Shown in pieces: positions 32,227 through 40,574 of a DNA stretch of 64,000 nt. This DNA comes from Halomonas salipaludis (GTDB lineage: Bacteria; Pseudomonadota; Gammaproteobacteria; Pseudomonadales; Halomonadaceae). Position 1 is the first letter of the stretch. Each line of letters starts with the position of its first letter. A program made the translations under genes and the position numbers. The stretch is taken from NCBI RefSeq assembly GCF_002286975.1, contig NZ_NSKB01000008.1, positions 233,268-297,267 of the forward strand, read 5' to 3'. Under the pieces are notes generated by a model that was not told the origin of the DNA, searched no databases, and worked only from the letters and a program-made list of their open reading frames with translations.

Positions 32227-32762
32227 ACACGGCCCTCGCTTCTCTGCTGGTGCTGCTGTTCGTCGCCACACCGGTAGCGGCCCGTGGAGAGTTTCCCGTG
32301 GGCCGTGACCAGAGCAATCCCTTCAGTGACCCGATTCAGCGGAAGTTCCTGCCGGCCAATGAAGCCTTCCGGGCCAGTGCCTGGCGAGACGATGAACGGC
32401 TCTATGTCGGCTTCATCATCGCCGAGGACTATTACCTCCACCGCCATCGGTTTGCACTGGAAAGTCGTTCTCCGGGCGTCAGTTTCGGTGAACTGGCCTT
32501 GCCACCTGGCGAACCCATGGTGCATGCGTCTCTGGGGGAGATCGAGGTGTTCTATGACCAGGTGGTATTCAGTACGCCCATCGAGGCAAGCGACGCCGCT
32601 GCCGAGACGCTGGCCATCACGGTAACCTTTCAGGGCTGCTCCGACCTGGGACTCTGCTATCCGCCCGAGCAGGTCGAGCTCGACGCGCTGTACGGCTCGC
32701 CTCCGGCAGCCTTCGATTCTCCCCCTCGTGATACTGGGGATAGCGAAGAAGGAGCGCCTTGA
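32223..32762 (+). CDS. Stand-alone DsbD alpha-domain-like periplasmic protein
   Basis: Secreted protein of 179 residues. It has a signal peptide ([16 protein letters not shown]) and one domain resembling the N-terminal alpha domain of DsbD, with [13 protein letters not shown] holding the two redox Cys. The TM and gamma domains of DsbD are absent; the CcdA proteins (20587, 36673) or the TauE/SafE protein next to it could supply the membrane part. It ends one base before the ATG at 32763. Confidence 0.85.
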   Translation: MNTALASLLVLLFVATPVAARGEFPVGRDQSNPFSDPIQRKFLPANEAFRASAWRDDERLYVGFIIAEDYYLHRHRFALESRSPGVSFGELALPPGEPMVHASLGEIEVFYDQVVFSTPIEASDAAAETLAITVTFQGCSDLGLCYPPEQVELDALYGSPPAAFDSPPRDTGDSEEGAP

Positions 32763-33494
32763 ATGGATCCCACCGACCTGAGCCTGCCGCCGCTGGCGGC
32801 GGCCTTCGTCTTCGGCCTGCTCGGAGGGGCGCACTGCATCGGCATGTGTGGCGGCATCATGAGTGCCCTGACCTTTGCCGTGCCCCCCAGCATGCGGCAG
32901 CCGGGACGCCTGGCCGGCTTGTTGCTCAGCTACAATCTGGGTCGCATCAGCAGTTACATGCTCGCCGGCGCCCTGGTGGCGCTACTCGGCTCAGTGCTCA
33001 ATCATGCCCTGGACGGCATCGCCCTGGTGCTGCGTGTCCTGGCGGCGGTCATGCTGATTCTGATGGCGCTGTATATCGCCAACTGGTGGAAGGGCTTGCT
33101 GCGTGTCGAAGCCCTGGGTCGCTTCCTGTGGCGGCGTATCGAACCGCTTGGTCGAGGCTTGATGCCCGTCGTGAAGGTGCCCCAGGCCGTTGCCCTGGGG
33201 TCGATCTGGGGCTGGATGCCCTGCGGGCTGATTTATTCGATGCTGGCCTGGAGTCTGGCCGTGGCCGAGCCACTACGCGCCGCGGCGATGATGGGGGCCT
33301 TCGGGTTCGGCACCCTGCCCGTTGTCCTGGCGACCGGTATGGCAGCCCGCCGCGTCTCGCTGTGGATCCGGCATCCGGCGACCCGCACGCTGGCGGCGCT
33401 GCTGATCATTGCGTTTGCCGTCTGGCAACTCTGGCATCTGCAGTCCATGACCGGCATGGACGATATGGCCAGCATGGCGCCGTCGCATCACTGA
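32763..33494 (+). CDS. TauE/SafE-type (DsbD_2-like) membrane protein
   Basis: Six-TM membrane protein of 243 residues. It has GGAHCIGMCGGIM near the N-terminus and WGWMPCGLIYSML in a later helix, the Cys motifs of the DsbD_2/TauE-like family found near cytochrome oxidase and copper genes. It ends with a Met/His tail (MTGMDDMASMAPSHH) that may bind copper. It is immediately downstream of the DsbD alpha-domain protein, which suggests a split DsbD-like electron relay. Function is inferred. Confidence 0.85.
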   Translation: MDPTDLSLPPLAAAFVFGLLGGAHCIGMCGGIMSALTFAVPPSMRQPGRLAGLLLSYNLGRISSYMLAGALVALLGSVLNHALDGIALVLRVLAAVMLILMALYIANWWKGLLRVEALGRFLWRRIEPLGRGLMPVVKVPQAVALGSIWGWMPCGLIYSMLAWSLAVAEPLRAAAMMGAFGFGTLPVVLATGMAARRVSLWIRHPATRTLAALLIIAFAVWQLWHLQSMTGMDDMASMAPSHH

Positions 33495-33919
33495 TGGCAT
33501 CCGCACGGGCCATCCGTGACGATAGCCGGTTGCGCCGATCCCAGCGATTCGATCAGTTGCTTCAGGCTGGGAGCTTCGGAAGCATTATCGTGGTCGATGC
33601 TTTCCAGCCATCGCGCTATCGCCTGGAGTTCATGGATCCGTGAGCGAATGTATGGCCGTTGTTCAACCAGGGGAGCGTACGTATCGCTAAGCGGAGGGCT
33701 GCCTTGGTCCGCCCAGGTCAATATCTTCTTGATGTCTGGGAGACCGACTCCCAACGAGCGAAGGCAATCAATGAGACGCAGGCGACCCAGTGCCTCCTCG
33801 TCATAGAGTTGATAGCCGTTGCGCGGGTCCCGTTGCGGTCGTAACAACCCCTCACGGGTGTAGTGGCGTACCGTTTCCGCAGTGACCCCACCAGCCCGAG
33901 CCAGTTCAGTGACTCGCAT
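33488..33919 (-). CDS. MerR-family regulator with C-terminal CGCH
   Basis: Regulator of 143 residues with helix-turn-helix VTELARAGGVTAETVRHYTREGLL. Unlike CueR or ZntR it lacks the usual Cys pair near residue 115, but ends in CGCHQ (Cys139, Cys141, His142), a possible metal site. It is the paralogue of the protein at 40575, which lacks this tail. Both lie behind almost the same promoter. It is divergent from the copper/SCO operon at 34177 and may act at 34046-34076. Confidence 0.83.
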   Translation of the reverse strand: MRVTELARAGGVTAETVRHYTREGLLRPQRDPRNGYQLYDEEALGRLRLIDCLRSLGVGLPDIKKILTWADQGSPPLSDTYAPLVEQRPYIRSRIHELQAIARWLESIDHDNASEAPSLKQLIESLGSAQPAIVTDGPCGCHQ

Positions 33920-33949
33920 TGCCTTTTCCTCACCTACTCATTTGCAGTC

Positions 33950-33981
33950 AGCCTACAACCGTGCGGCCGCCCAAAGGTCAA
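33950..33981 (-). promoter_or_regulatory. MerR-type promoter, 20-bp spacer, of the regulator at 33488
   Basis: On the minus strand, TTGACC (33976-33981), a 20-bp spacer starting TTTGGGCGGCCGC and ending CGGTTG, then TAGGCT (33950-33955). The layout is the same as at 41028-41059, which suggests autoregulation or cross-regulation by the two paralogues. Confidence 0.7.
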
Positions 33982-34045
33982 GGCCTGGTTATAGCGCTCA
34001 ATGGGTGGCCGCCCGCATGACGCGGGGACGCCAAAAAATAAGGGC

Positions 34046-34076
34046 TTGACCTTGAAGTGGGCTTCAAGGATATCTT
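34046..34076 (+). promoter_or_regulatory. MerR-type copper promoter of the Met-rich/SCO operon
   Basis: TTGACC (34046-34051), 19-bp spacer with CTTCAAGG as the right half, TATCTT (34071-34076). The two half sites CCTTGAAGT and CTTCAAGG match those at 21483-21513. Confidence 0.75.
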
Positions 34077-34176
34077 TCCAGCAAGCAGCGCCGCTGCCGG
34101 GTGAAAATCGAAGCCAAGCCGTCCATCAGCCTTGCTGGTGGAACGGTGATTCCCAGGAAGATAGAGGAGAAGAGTC

Positions 34177-34422
34177 ATGCGGAAACGTCACACGGCGATC
34201 TTGACTGCCGCCATCATCGTCGCCAGCGGCTTCGGTGCCGGCTCGCTTCTTGCGCAGGAAGAGAATCAGCAGGCGCCAATGGAGGGCAAGGGCATGCAGG
34301 GCGATATGATGCAAGGGGGTGGCATGATGGGGATGATGAGTGAAATGAATACCATGATGAAAAACTGCAATGCCATGATGGAAAGCATGCAGCAGGGTCA
34401 TGAGGGCGATAGCAACGCCTGA
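34177..34422 (+). CDS. Small Met-rich exported protein
   Basis: Protein of 81 residues with a signal peptide (ILTAAIIVASGFGAGSLLAQ) and a mature part dominated by Met and Gly (MQGDMMQGGGMMGMMSEMN), with one Cys (KNCNAMMES). Such tracts bind Cu+ in the periplasm. The ATG at 34177 has AGGAG upstream. It is first in a plus-strand gene series behind a copper MerR promoter. No named family was recognised. Confidence 0.75.
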   Translation: MRKRHTAILTAAIIVASGFGAGSLLAQEENQQAPMEGKGMQGDMMQGGGMMGMMSEMNTMMKNCNAMMESMQQGHEGDSNA

Positions 34423-34497
34423 AGTGGCATTGGCCGGGGCTGCTTCGCATAGGAGCGGCCTCCGCTAGGATTGGGTGGCGCGAGGGGAGGACGGTAC

Positions 34498-35193
34498 GTG
34501 AAAAAAGAGCTCTATACACCACTACTTGTCTTAGCATTGATGACCAGTTCTCCTTCCTTTTCCCATTCCCTCGAAGATGCCGAGGCAGAGCTGCAAGAGC
34601 GGGAACGCTACGCCCAATTCGTCGACCAGCCAGCGCCGGCATTTTCGTTGACCGATACAGACGGTAATACCGTGTCGTCTTCCGACCTGGAAGAAAGCGT
34701 CGTGGTGCTCAATTTCATCTACTCGCGCTGTCAGGAAGCTTGCCCGGTGCATATGAACCTGATTGCCGAGGTGCAGGAGCGAGTCAACGATACCGGCCTA
34801 CGAGATGATGTTGAATTTATCACCATCGCTACCGACAGCGAGGATTTTTCCGGCACGCACAACAACATGCGGGCCTACGGTGAAAATTTCGATCTGGACC
34901 CCGCCAACTGGCGTTTTCTCTATCGGGCCGAAAATGAGCCTGCCGAAACCACCCGCCAGGTCGCGGAGGCCTATGGCCTTCGATTCGATGATGTGGCCGA
35001 GGGCGTCCAGGCGCATGGCGTCGTGACTCATGTCATCGACCAAACAGGACGGATGCGGGCCCGCTTTCATGGGCTCAAATTCGATCCGGAGCACCTAGTT
35101 TCCTATGTAAAGGTGTTGGCAGAAGGACCAGAGGAATTATCCACCGGTGCGTGGGATCGTATTCGCCATACTGTCGTCAACACCTTCAATTAA
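34498..35193 (+). CDS. SCO1/SenC-family copper chaperone
   Basis: Membrane-attached or secreted protein of 231 residues that delivers copper or reduces thiols for cytochrome oxidase. It has the SCO motif CQEACPVH (Cys78, Cys82) and a conserved His in the later VVTHVIDQTG. I chose the GTG at 34498 because GAGGGGAGG precedes it by 8 nt; the open frame begins nine codons earlier at a TTG. A hydrophobic N-terminus (LLVLALMTSSPSFS) supports export. Confidence 0.88.
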   Translation: MKKELYTPLLVLALMTSSPSFSHSLEDAEAELQERERYAQFVDQPAPAFSLTDTDGNTVSSSDLEESVVVLNFIYSRCQEACPVHMNLIAEVQERVNDTGLRDDVEFITIATDSEDFSGTHNNMRAYGENFDLDPANWRFLYRAENEPAETTRQVAEAYGLRFDDVAEGVQAHGVVTHVIDQTGRMRARFHGLKFDPEHLVSYVKVLAEGPEELSTGAWDRIRHTVVNTFN

Positions 35194-35255
35194 TACTGTG
35201 AGATATAGCGATCTTGCTATCAACTGTTCTCGCGAGCTCAATGGAGGTTCAGCGT

Positions 35256-35696
35256 ATGAAACACCTGAAAACATTCACCCTGGCTGCGCTGCTGTCCTTT
35301 CCCTTATCGGGACTGGCAGCCGAGACGTCGGCAATCCTCTACAAGAACCCCAACTGTGGCTGCTGCGCCGAATACGCCAAGTATCTCGAACGAAGCGGGT
35401 TCGAGGTGGAGACAATCGATACTCACGATCTCGCGAAGATGAAAGCCGAGCACGATGTCTCCGAGGAACTGCAGGGTTGCCATACCACGCTCATCGACAA
35501 TTACGTCTTCGAGGGCCACGTTCCCGTGGAAAGCGTCACCCAGGTACTCGAAGAGAAACCTTTCATCAAAGGCCTGAGCGTACCCGGCATGCCGCTTGGC
35601 TCACCGGGAATGTCGGGCGAGAAACAGGGTCCACTAGAGGTCTATACCTTGGCCTTCCAGCCAACCGATAGCCCCGAAATATACGCCACACACTGA
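35256..35696 (+). CDS. DUF411-family metal-binding protein
   Basis: Exported protein of 146 residues. A signal peptide (LAALLSFPLSGLAA) precedes YKNPNCGCCAEYAKYL, the hallmark of DUF411, a family often linked to copper resistance. Conserved parts later are GCHTTLIDNYVFEGHVP and LSVPGMPLGSPGM. The ATG at 35256 has TGGAGG upstream. It is in a series with SCO and TlpA-like genes. A copper chaperone or scavenger role is inferred from the family and context. Confidence 0.88.
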   Translation: MKHLKTFTLAALLSFPLSGLAAETSAILYKNPNCGCCAEYAKYLERSGFEVETIDTHDLAKMKAEHDVSEELQGCHTTLIDNYVFEGHVPVESVTQVLEEKPFIKGLSVPGMPLGSPGMSGEKQGPLEVYTLAFQPTDSPEIYATH

Positions 35697-35711
35697 AGGT
35701 AATCTCTGGTG

Positions 35712-36275
35712 ATGAAAAAACTGATCGGGACCAGTTGGTTAGCGGCGGTATTGTGGGGGGCGATCACCTCTACAGCCGTCGCCGAACCGCCCGAACGTGT
35801 GGGGCCCAATGGATTTCTTCTCTGGGAAAGCCCACGTGAGGTGTCGGAAATCAGCTTCGAGGCTGGCGACGGCAGCCCTCAGACGCTGGCCGACTTCGAA
35901 GGCAAGCTGATCCTGCTCAATATCTGGGCGACCTGGTGTGGTCCTTGCCGCGAGGAAATGCCCACCCTGGATGCCCTCCAGACCGAACTGGGTGGAACGG
36001 ATTTCGAGGTCGTTGCGCTCTCGATCGACCGCAAGGGCATCGAAGTCGTCAACGAATTCTATCAGGAGGTGGGTATCGAGCATCTCGCCCCCTACGTCGA
36101 TCCAACCGGCATGGCCAGCGCTAACCTGGGTGCCGTGGGTATACCCACGACACTTCTGCTCGACCGCCAGGGCAGGGAGATCGGGCGCCTGGTCGGAGAG
36201 GCCGAATGGGATACCTCCGAGATGATCGACTTTCTTGCCGAAATCATAGAAGCCACCCAAGAGGAAGCGCCATGA
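35712..36275 (+). CDS. TlpA/ResA-type periplasmic thioredoxin
   Basis: Protein of 187 residues with a signal peptide or anchor (WLAAVLWGAITSTAVA) and a thioredoxin domain with WATWCGPCREEMP and cis-Pro GIPTTLLLD. TlpA-type proteins reduce copper chaperones such as SCO and cytochrome thiols. A GTG directly before the ATG is an alternative start. Its TGA overlaps the ATG of the next gene. Confidence 0.9.
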   Translation: MKKLIGTSWLAAVLWGAITSTAVAEPPERVGPNGFLLWESPREVSEISFEAGDGSPQTLADFEGKLILLNIWATWCGPCREEMPTLDALQTELGGTDFEVVALSIDRKGIEVVNEFYQEVGIEHLAPYVDPTGMASANLGAVGIPTTLLLDRQGREIGRLVGEAEWDTSEMIDFLAEIIEATQEEAP

Positions 36276-36655
36276 GTTGCTGTGACGACAAGCCCCAAAA
36301 AGGCCAAGAGAAAGCCGGACTGAAAGGCCTGGTAACAGGCCCGCGCCGATGGATGCTGCTGGGCGCCGTGGCGGTGGCCGGTGGCCTTGCCATGGGCTGG
36401 GATCAGTTGGTCCTGCTCGGCCTCGCGCCTCTCCTGGTGAGCCTCTTGCCTTGTCTCGTCATGTGTGGACTGGGGCTTTGCATGATGAAATGCAAGGACA
36501 AGACAGGCAAATCAACTGACCCGAGTGAAGCCACCGACGCGCAAGCCGGGGTGGAAGCCTCCACAGCGGTACCCACGGAGACGGCATCCGCCAATCGTCT
36601 ATCAGCGGATCACCAGGTGCCGTCCGAGCGGCCCATATCCAAGCTCCAAGCCTAG
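36272..36655 (+). CDS. Small Cys-rich membrane protein, unknown
   Basis: Protein of 127 residues beginning MSCCDDKP, with two TM helices (WMLLGAVAVAGGLAMGW and LVLLGLAPLLVSLLPCLVMCGLGLCMM). The second helix holds Cys residues and ends CMMKCKDK. A low-complexity hydrophilic tail follows. The vicinal Cys at the N-terminus and the Cys-lined helix recall MerT-type metal carriers, but I do not recognise a family. It is coupled to the TlpA-like gene by the ATGA overlap. Confidence 0.65.
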   Translation: MSCCDDKPQKGQEKAGLKGLVTGPRRWMLLGAVAVAGGLAMGWDQLVLLGLAPLLVSLLPCLVMCGLGLCMMKCKDKTGKSTDPSEATDAQAGVEASTAVPTETASANRLSADHQVPSERPISKLQA

Positions 36656-36672
36656 CCGCGGGATAAGCGAGG

Positions 36673-37416
36673 ATGCTGGAGCTTGCCAATATCGGCCTGG
36701 CGACGGCCTTTCTGGCGGGCCTGATCTCGTTCGCTTCGCCCTGTGTCTTGCCGCTCGTACCGGGCTATCTTTCCTTCGTCGCCGGGCGCTCGCTGGGGCA
36801 GATACGAGAAGCGGATCGACGGGAACGACTCCGGGTGTTGACCCAGTCGATCTGGTTCGTGCTCGGGTTCACCACGATATTCCTGATGCTGGGCGCCAGT
36901 GCCACGGCCATTGGGCGCCTGCTACTGATCTATCGCCAGGAGGCGAACCTGGTCGGCGGCCTCATCGTCATCCTGTTCGGTGCCTTCATGACCGGGCTCA
37001 TTCCGCTGCACTGGTTACAGCGAGAATGGCGGTTTATCGGCCGGCTCAAGGAAGAGGGTGGCGTGCCCGGTGCGGCTTATCTGCTGGGTGTGGCGTTCGC
37101 CTTCGGCTGGACCCCCTGCATCGGCCCGATTCTGGGCGCCATTCTGACGGTCAGCGCCTCGACGGCCAATGCCTCGAGCGGTATGGCGTTGCTCGGCATC
37201 TATTCGCTGGGCCTGGGGGTGCCCTTTCTGTTGACGGCGGTGTCGCTCGATCGCTTCCTGCACCACCAGCCATTCCTGCGCCGCTGGGGCCGAGCCATGC
37301 ATCTGACGGCCGGGCTGATCATGATCCTGATGGGTATCCTGATGGTTACTGGCAAACTGTCCGAACTGTCCTATTGGTTATTGCGCACCTTCCCTGCGCT
37401 GGGCAGCATCGGCTAG
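36673..37416 (+). CDS. ccdA: CcdA/DsbD-type thiol-electron transporter, second copy
   Basis: Six-TM membrane protein of 247 residues with FASPCVLPLVPGYLS and GWTPCIGPILGAILT, the two Cys motifs. It resembles the protein at 20587. It sits between the TlpA-like and cytochrome c genes and so probably supplies reducing power to those periplasmic thiols. The ATG at 36673 follows GCGAGG. Confidence 0.92.
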   Translation: MLELANIGLATAFLAGLISFASPCVLPLVPGYLSFVAGRSLGQIREADRRERLRVLTQSIWFVLGFTTIFLMLGASATAIGRLLLIYRQEANLVGGLIVILFGAFMTGLIPLHWLQREWRFIGRLKEEGGVPGAAYLLGVAFAFGWTPCIGPILGAILTVSASTANASSGMALLGIYSLGLGVPFLLTAVSLDRFLHHQPFLRRWGRAMHLTAGLIMILMGILMVTGKLSELSYWLLRTFPALGSIG

Positions 37417-37439
37417 CCGTTATTCGAGGAAATATTGCA

Positions 37440-38300
37440 ATGAACAAGATCACGAGTCGCTTCTGGCGTGCCCTGTCACTGACGAGCTGGGTCATGGCCA
37501 GTCTGAGCTTCGTCAGTATGGCCGGGGCCACCGAGGAGGCATTGCCGTCGCTGAGTTATGACCAAACAGGCGAACGGCTGCTCAAAGTACAGGCCAACCA
37601 GCTTTTCGAAAGCACGGATGGCCGGGCGGCCTGGACGATGATTCCATTGCCCGACGAAGTAGCGGAGGGACGGTTGGTAACGGTATCGGCAACCGCCGAA
37701 CAGGCCCTCTATATCGCCGGCCCCTCGATCGGGGTGCAGCGCAGCATCGATCAGGGAGAAAGCTGGCACGAGATCGATGAGGGACTGCCTAGCCAAGACG
37801 TTATCGCATTCACCGTGCATCGTAACCAGCCAGAAACGCTTTATGCTGTGGTTGTCGATGACGGCCTCTACCAGAGCGAAGATACCGGCACGACCTGGAA
37901 GAAGATGGATAGCGGTCCTGCCCAGGCCGTTCGTCGGCTCATCCACTCCGATATGGAGGGTAGCATGCAGACCGGCTGGCTCTATGCGGTGTCCGACGAT
38001 GTGGTTCGCCTGTCGATGGACTGCTTCTGCGGCTGGCGACCGACCGGGGATCTCAATGCCGGCAGGGTCTATGATCTGGCCTACAAGCTCGACGATCCCG
38101 AGCACGTCTATGTAGCCACGGAGCAAGGACTGTGGCGCAGCGACAATGGCGGTCAGGAGTGGCAGCAAGTTAGGGGTAATGCCCCGACGCTCGTTGCGCT
38201 TACGCTCGCGCCGCAGGGAACGCTCTATGCCCTGGATCGTGAGGGGGAACTCATGCGCAGCGAAGATCAGGGCCAAACCTGGACACCCCCCGATGCGTAA
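37440..38300 (+). CDS. BNR/Ycf48-like repeat protein, exported
   Basis: Protein of 286 residues with a signal peptide (SLTSWVMASLSFVSMAGA) and at least four beta-propeller (BNR) repeats of the form S-x-D-x-G-x-x-W: QRSIDQGESW, YQSEDTGTTW, WRSDNGGQEW and MRSEDQGQTW. Ycf48-like proteins assist assembly of membrane redox complexes. The reading frame is open for 305 codons upstream, over the ccdA gene in another frame; I use the ATG at 37440, which begins the signal peptide. Its stop overlaps the cytochrome c start. Confidence 0.8.
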   Translation: MNKITSRFWRALSLTSWVMASLSFVSMAGATEEALPSLSYDQTGERLLKVQANQLFESTDGRAAWTMIPLPDEVAEGRLVTVSATAEQALYIAGPSIGVQRSIDQGESWHEIDEGLPSQDVIAFTVHRNQPETLYAVVVDDGLYQSEDTGTTWKKMDSGPAQAVRRLIHSDMEGSMQTGWLYAVSDDVVRLSMDCFCGWRPTGDLNAGRVYDLAYKLDDPEHVYVATEQGLWRSDNGGQEWQQVRGNAPTLVALTLAPQGTLYALDREGELMRSEDQGQTWTPPDA

Positions 38301-38751
38301 GCGCTGGATCCTCGTCACAACATGGCTGCTGATGAGTGCCGCGGGGCAGGCCATGGCGGGGGGTGGCCCCTCTTCGCGCGATACCTCTCGGCTGGAAGAG
38401 GGAGAAAGGATCTACCAGCAGTACTGTGCCAGCTGCCACGGCAGCGAGGGCGAGGGCCAGCCGAACTGGGAGCGCCAGAATACCCAGGGCGAATTACCCG
38501 CCCCCCCACACGGGCCGGAGGGGCATACCTGGAAACACTCCGATGCGATGCTCTACCGGATCATCGCCGAGGGGTGGCGCGACCCCTGGAACAAGACCGA
38601 AAGACTCACCATGCCGGCCTTCGAGGATGTCCTGACCCCCGCCGAGATTCGCTCTGTGATTAATTTCCTCAAGTCGTTATGGACATCGGAGCAACGACAC
38701 CACCAGGCGGAAGAAAGCGTAGGAGCTTCATTTCCGACGCAAAGTGAGTAG
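38293..38751 (+). CDS. Class I c-type cytochrome
   Basis: Secreted electron carrier of 152 residues. A signal peptide (WILVTTWLLMSAAGQAMA) is followed by the heme site YCASCHGSEGEG (Cys45, Cys48, His49) and a likely axial Met in LTMPAFEDVLT. The start codon at 38293 overlaps the end of the BNR-repeat gene by 8 bp. It closes the Met-rich/SCO/DUF411/TlpA/CcdA/BNR operon and may be the protein that the assembly genes serve. Confidence 0.88.
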   Translation: MRKRWILVTTWLLMSAAGQAMAGGGPSSRDTSRLEEGERIYQQYCASCHGSEGEGQPNWERQNTQGELPAPPHGPEGHTWKHSDAMLYRIIAEGWRDPWNKTERLTMPAFEDVLTPAEIRSVINFLKSLWTSEQRHHQAEESVGASFPTQSE

Positions 38752-38944
38752 CTGTGGGGCTGGGAATTGTAAAGGTGATTATAGACCCAATTTTATCCCG
38801 GATAATCTGTTCGTGCAGGACTCCATTCGACTTTTCCGAGCACACCAACTCTCGCTCCACAGCGATAATGCGAGCGGCCAGCTCAGCTTTGGTTTGGCGC
38901 ATCAAGTAATGCATGCGACGCCGCTTGACCTTCCCCCTGATCTA
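38752..38944. other. Gap between cytochrome c and the IS3 element
   Basis: No gene supported. A minus-strand ORF of 81 codons (38669-38914) runs into the cytochrome c gene and lacks a ribosome site. Its helical N-terminus (MRQTKAELAARIIAVERELV) could be a remnant of another protein, but I do not recognise it. Confidence 0.4.
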
Positions 38945-38963
38945 GGTCCACCCACAATGTGAG
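38945..38963. repeat. Left terminal inverted repeat of the IS3 element
   Basis: GGTCCACCCACAATGTGAG, matching the complement of 40097-40115 except at three central positions. Confidence 0.65.
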
Positions 38964-38977
38964 AAACCGCCCCTTCA

Positions 38978-39797
38978 TGCACACCGCTGGGCATAGGCGA
39001 CGGGCGGCATATAGCCCAGCGAGCTGTGCGGTCTGACATGGTTGTAGTGGGCTCTCCATTGGTTGATTTCATATCGGGCATCGGTCAGGCTCAGAAACCA
39101 GTGCTGATTGAGACAGCCATCCCGGAATTTGCCGTTGAAGCTCTCGATGAAGGCATTCTGTGTCGGCTTTCCCGGTTGGATGAAGGACAGCGTTACCATC
39201 CGCTCACGCGCCCAGAAGAACATCGCCTTGCTGGTCAGCTCGGGGCCGTTATCGCAGACAATCGAGGTAGGCAGCGAGCGCTGTTGCGCGACCTCGGTCG
39301 TCCAGGAACCTGGCCAAGCTACGCCCGGAAATGGACGTGTCCACCAGCTGACCAACACACTCTCTGCTGAAGTCGTCCACGATGTTCAGCACGCGGAATC
39401 GGCCCCCCGAGGCCAGCTGATCCGAGACGAAGTCCATCGACCAGCGCTGGTTGGGCCTGTCCGGACACAGCATCGGCGCTCTTGGCCGCACCAGTCGCTT
39501 GCGCCGCCGGGTGCGGACCTGAAGCCCAGCCTCACGGTACAGCCGGTAAGTTCGCTTGCGATTCACCACCAGGCCCTCCTGACGCAACAGAGCGTGCAGC
39601 AACAGGTAGCCGTAGCGGGGGTAGCAGGTCGCCAAGGCGTTCAGTCGCGCCCGAAGCGGCTCATCGTCACGCGGCATCGCTTGGTAGCGGGCCACCGATC
39701 GTGGCAGGCCCAGCAATCGACAGGCATGTCGCTGGCTGAGCCAGCCGCCTGTCACCAGGTGCGTTACCGCCCGCCGCTTCGCTTCGGGCGTCACCAC
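38978..39797 (-). pseudogene. IS3-family transposase orf B, frameshifted
   Basis: The N-terminal two thirds (from 39797) include the helical region and the first catalytic Asp in RWSMDFVSDQL. The C-terminal part is in another frame and has SIVCDNGPELTSKAMFFWARE (second Asp) and NAFIESFNGKFRDGC (Glu). Between 39280 and 39300 the frame changes: the sequence CTGGACGACCGAGGTCGCG has four extra bases compared with the expected LDEVAQQR. The enzyme is therefore inactive unless ribosomes slip there. Confidence 0.85.
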
Positions 39798-40057
39798 ACT
39801 CCCGAGACGATCTCCTTGAGAGCGGCATTGTCGAGAGCGCTTTCCGCCAGCAGCTTCTTCAGGCGGGCATTCTCTGCCTCCAGCTCCCGGAGACGCTTGG
39901 CCTCCGATACCTCCATACCGCCGTACTTGGCCTTCCAGCGATAGAGGGTCTGCTCAGTGACGCCATTCTGCCAAGCCAGCTCAGCCACCGAGACGCCGCG
40001 CTCATGGGCCTTGAGGATGGTGATGACCTGCTCTTCGGTATGTCGATTAGGCTTCAT
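39791..40057 (-). CDS. IS3-family transposase orf A
   Basis: DNA-binding protein of 88 residues. The helix-turn-helix region is TEEQVITILKAHERGVSVAE followed by VTEQTLYRWKAKYGGM, and a leucine-zipper-like tail (LRELEAENARLKKLLAE) follows. Its end overlaps the orf B start by 7 bp, as usual for programmed frameshifting in IS3 elements. This orf looks intact. Confidence 0.9.
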   Translation of the reverse strand: MKPNRHTEEQVITILKAHERGVSVAELAWQNGVTEQTLYRWKAKYGGMEVSEAKRLRELEAENARLKKLLAESALDNAALKEIVSGVW

Positions 40058-40096
40058 CGCGAGATCTCCAGCTATCAGGGTAAACGTAGCGGAAAA

Positions 40097-40115
40097 CTCA
40101 CATTGACGGTGGACC
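40097..40115. repeat. Right terminal inverted repeat of the IS3 element
   Basis: CTCACATTGACGGTGGACC, the complement of which matches 38945-38963. Confidence 0.65.
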
Positions 40116-40158
40116 GGTTTCTGGGGGAAAGGTCACGCTCCGCATCGGTACGGTTATG

Positions 40159-40378
40159 CGCAGCTGCACATAACCGCAAGAACTGGCTCTTCAGTCAAAT
40201 GCCGAGCGGCGCGCAGGCCAGCGCGGCGACCTACAGCCTGATCGAGACGGCCAAGGCCAACGGCCTCTCGCCCTTCGAGTACCTGCAGTTCGTGTTCGAA
40301 ACCCTGCCGACACTCAGCGAGGATGACGATTTCGACACGCTGCTCCCCTGGCGCTGGAAAGAGACTCTACCTGTCTGA
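40159..40378 (+). pseudogene. IS66-family transposase, C-terminal fragment
   Basis: About 70 codons match the end of IS66 TnpC: NRKNWLFSQMPSGAQASAA, TYSLIETAKANGLSPFEYL and the terminal DTLLPWRWK. The rest of the protein is absent, and the IS3 element ends about 45 bp upstream. The fragment shows that several elements have been through this site. Confidence 0.82.
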
Positions 40379-40574
40379 CTCAGGCCGCATCAGGTGGGGG
40401 TTGTGGAGCGCTTACGGATGTTTCACTCCGGAATTTATCATCTCGCAGGCCAGCATCCAGCAGCACGTACGATGTTAGCACTGCTCATAACCTGGGCTTC
40501 CATATCTAGCAATTCTGGCACCTCAACTTCATGGCCACCACGAATGATTCGGTCGACGACATATCGCCGCCACC
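40379..40574. other. Gap between the IS66 fragment and the MerR gene
   Basis: No gene supported; A+T content is higher than in the neighbouring genes. It may include the decayed right end of the IS66 element, but I could not identify its terminal repeat. Confidence 0.35.

Larger units (their letters stand above)
38945..40115 (-). mobile_element. IS3-family insertion sequence, decayed
   Basis: Orf A and orf B of an IS3-family element are read on the minus strand. Imperfect terminal inverted repeats are visible: GGTCCACCCACAATGTGAG at 38945-38963 and the complement of CTCACATTGACGGTGGACC at 40097-40115. I could not find a clear target duplication. The orf B frame is broken (see the transposase entries), so it probably cannot move on its own. 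Exact ends are estimated. Confidence 0.8.

Noticed and set aside
36525..37439. Upstream extension of the BNR-repeat frame across the ccdA gene
   Set aside because: The extension is Arg/Gly/Pro-rich shadow of ccdA; the signal peptide starts at 37440.
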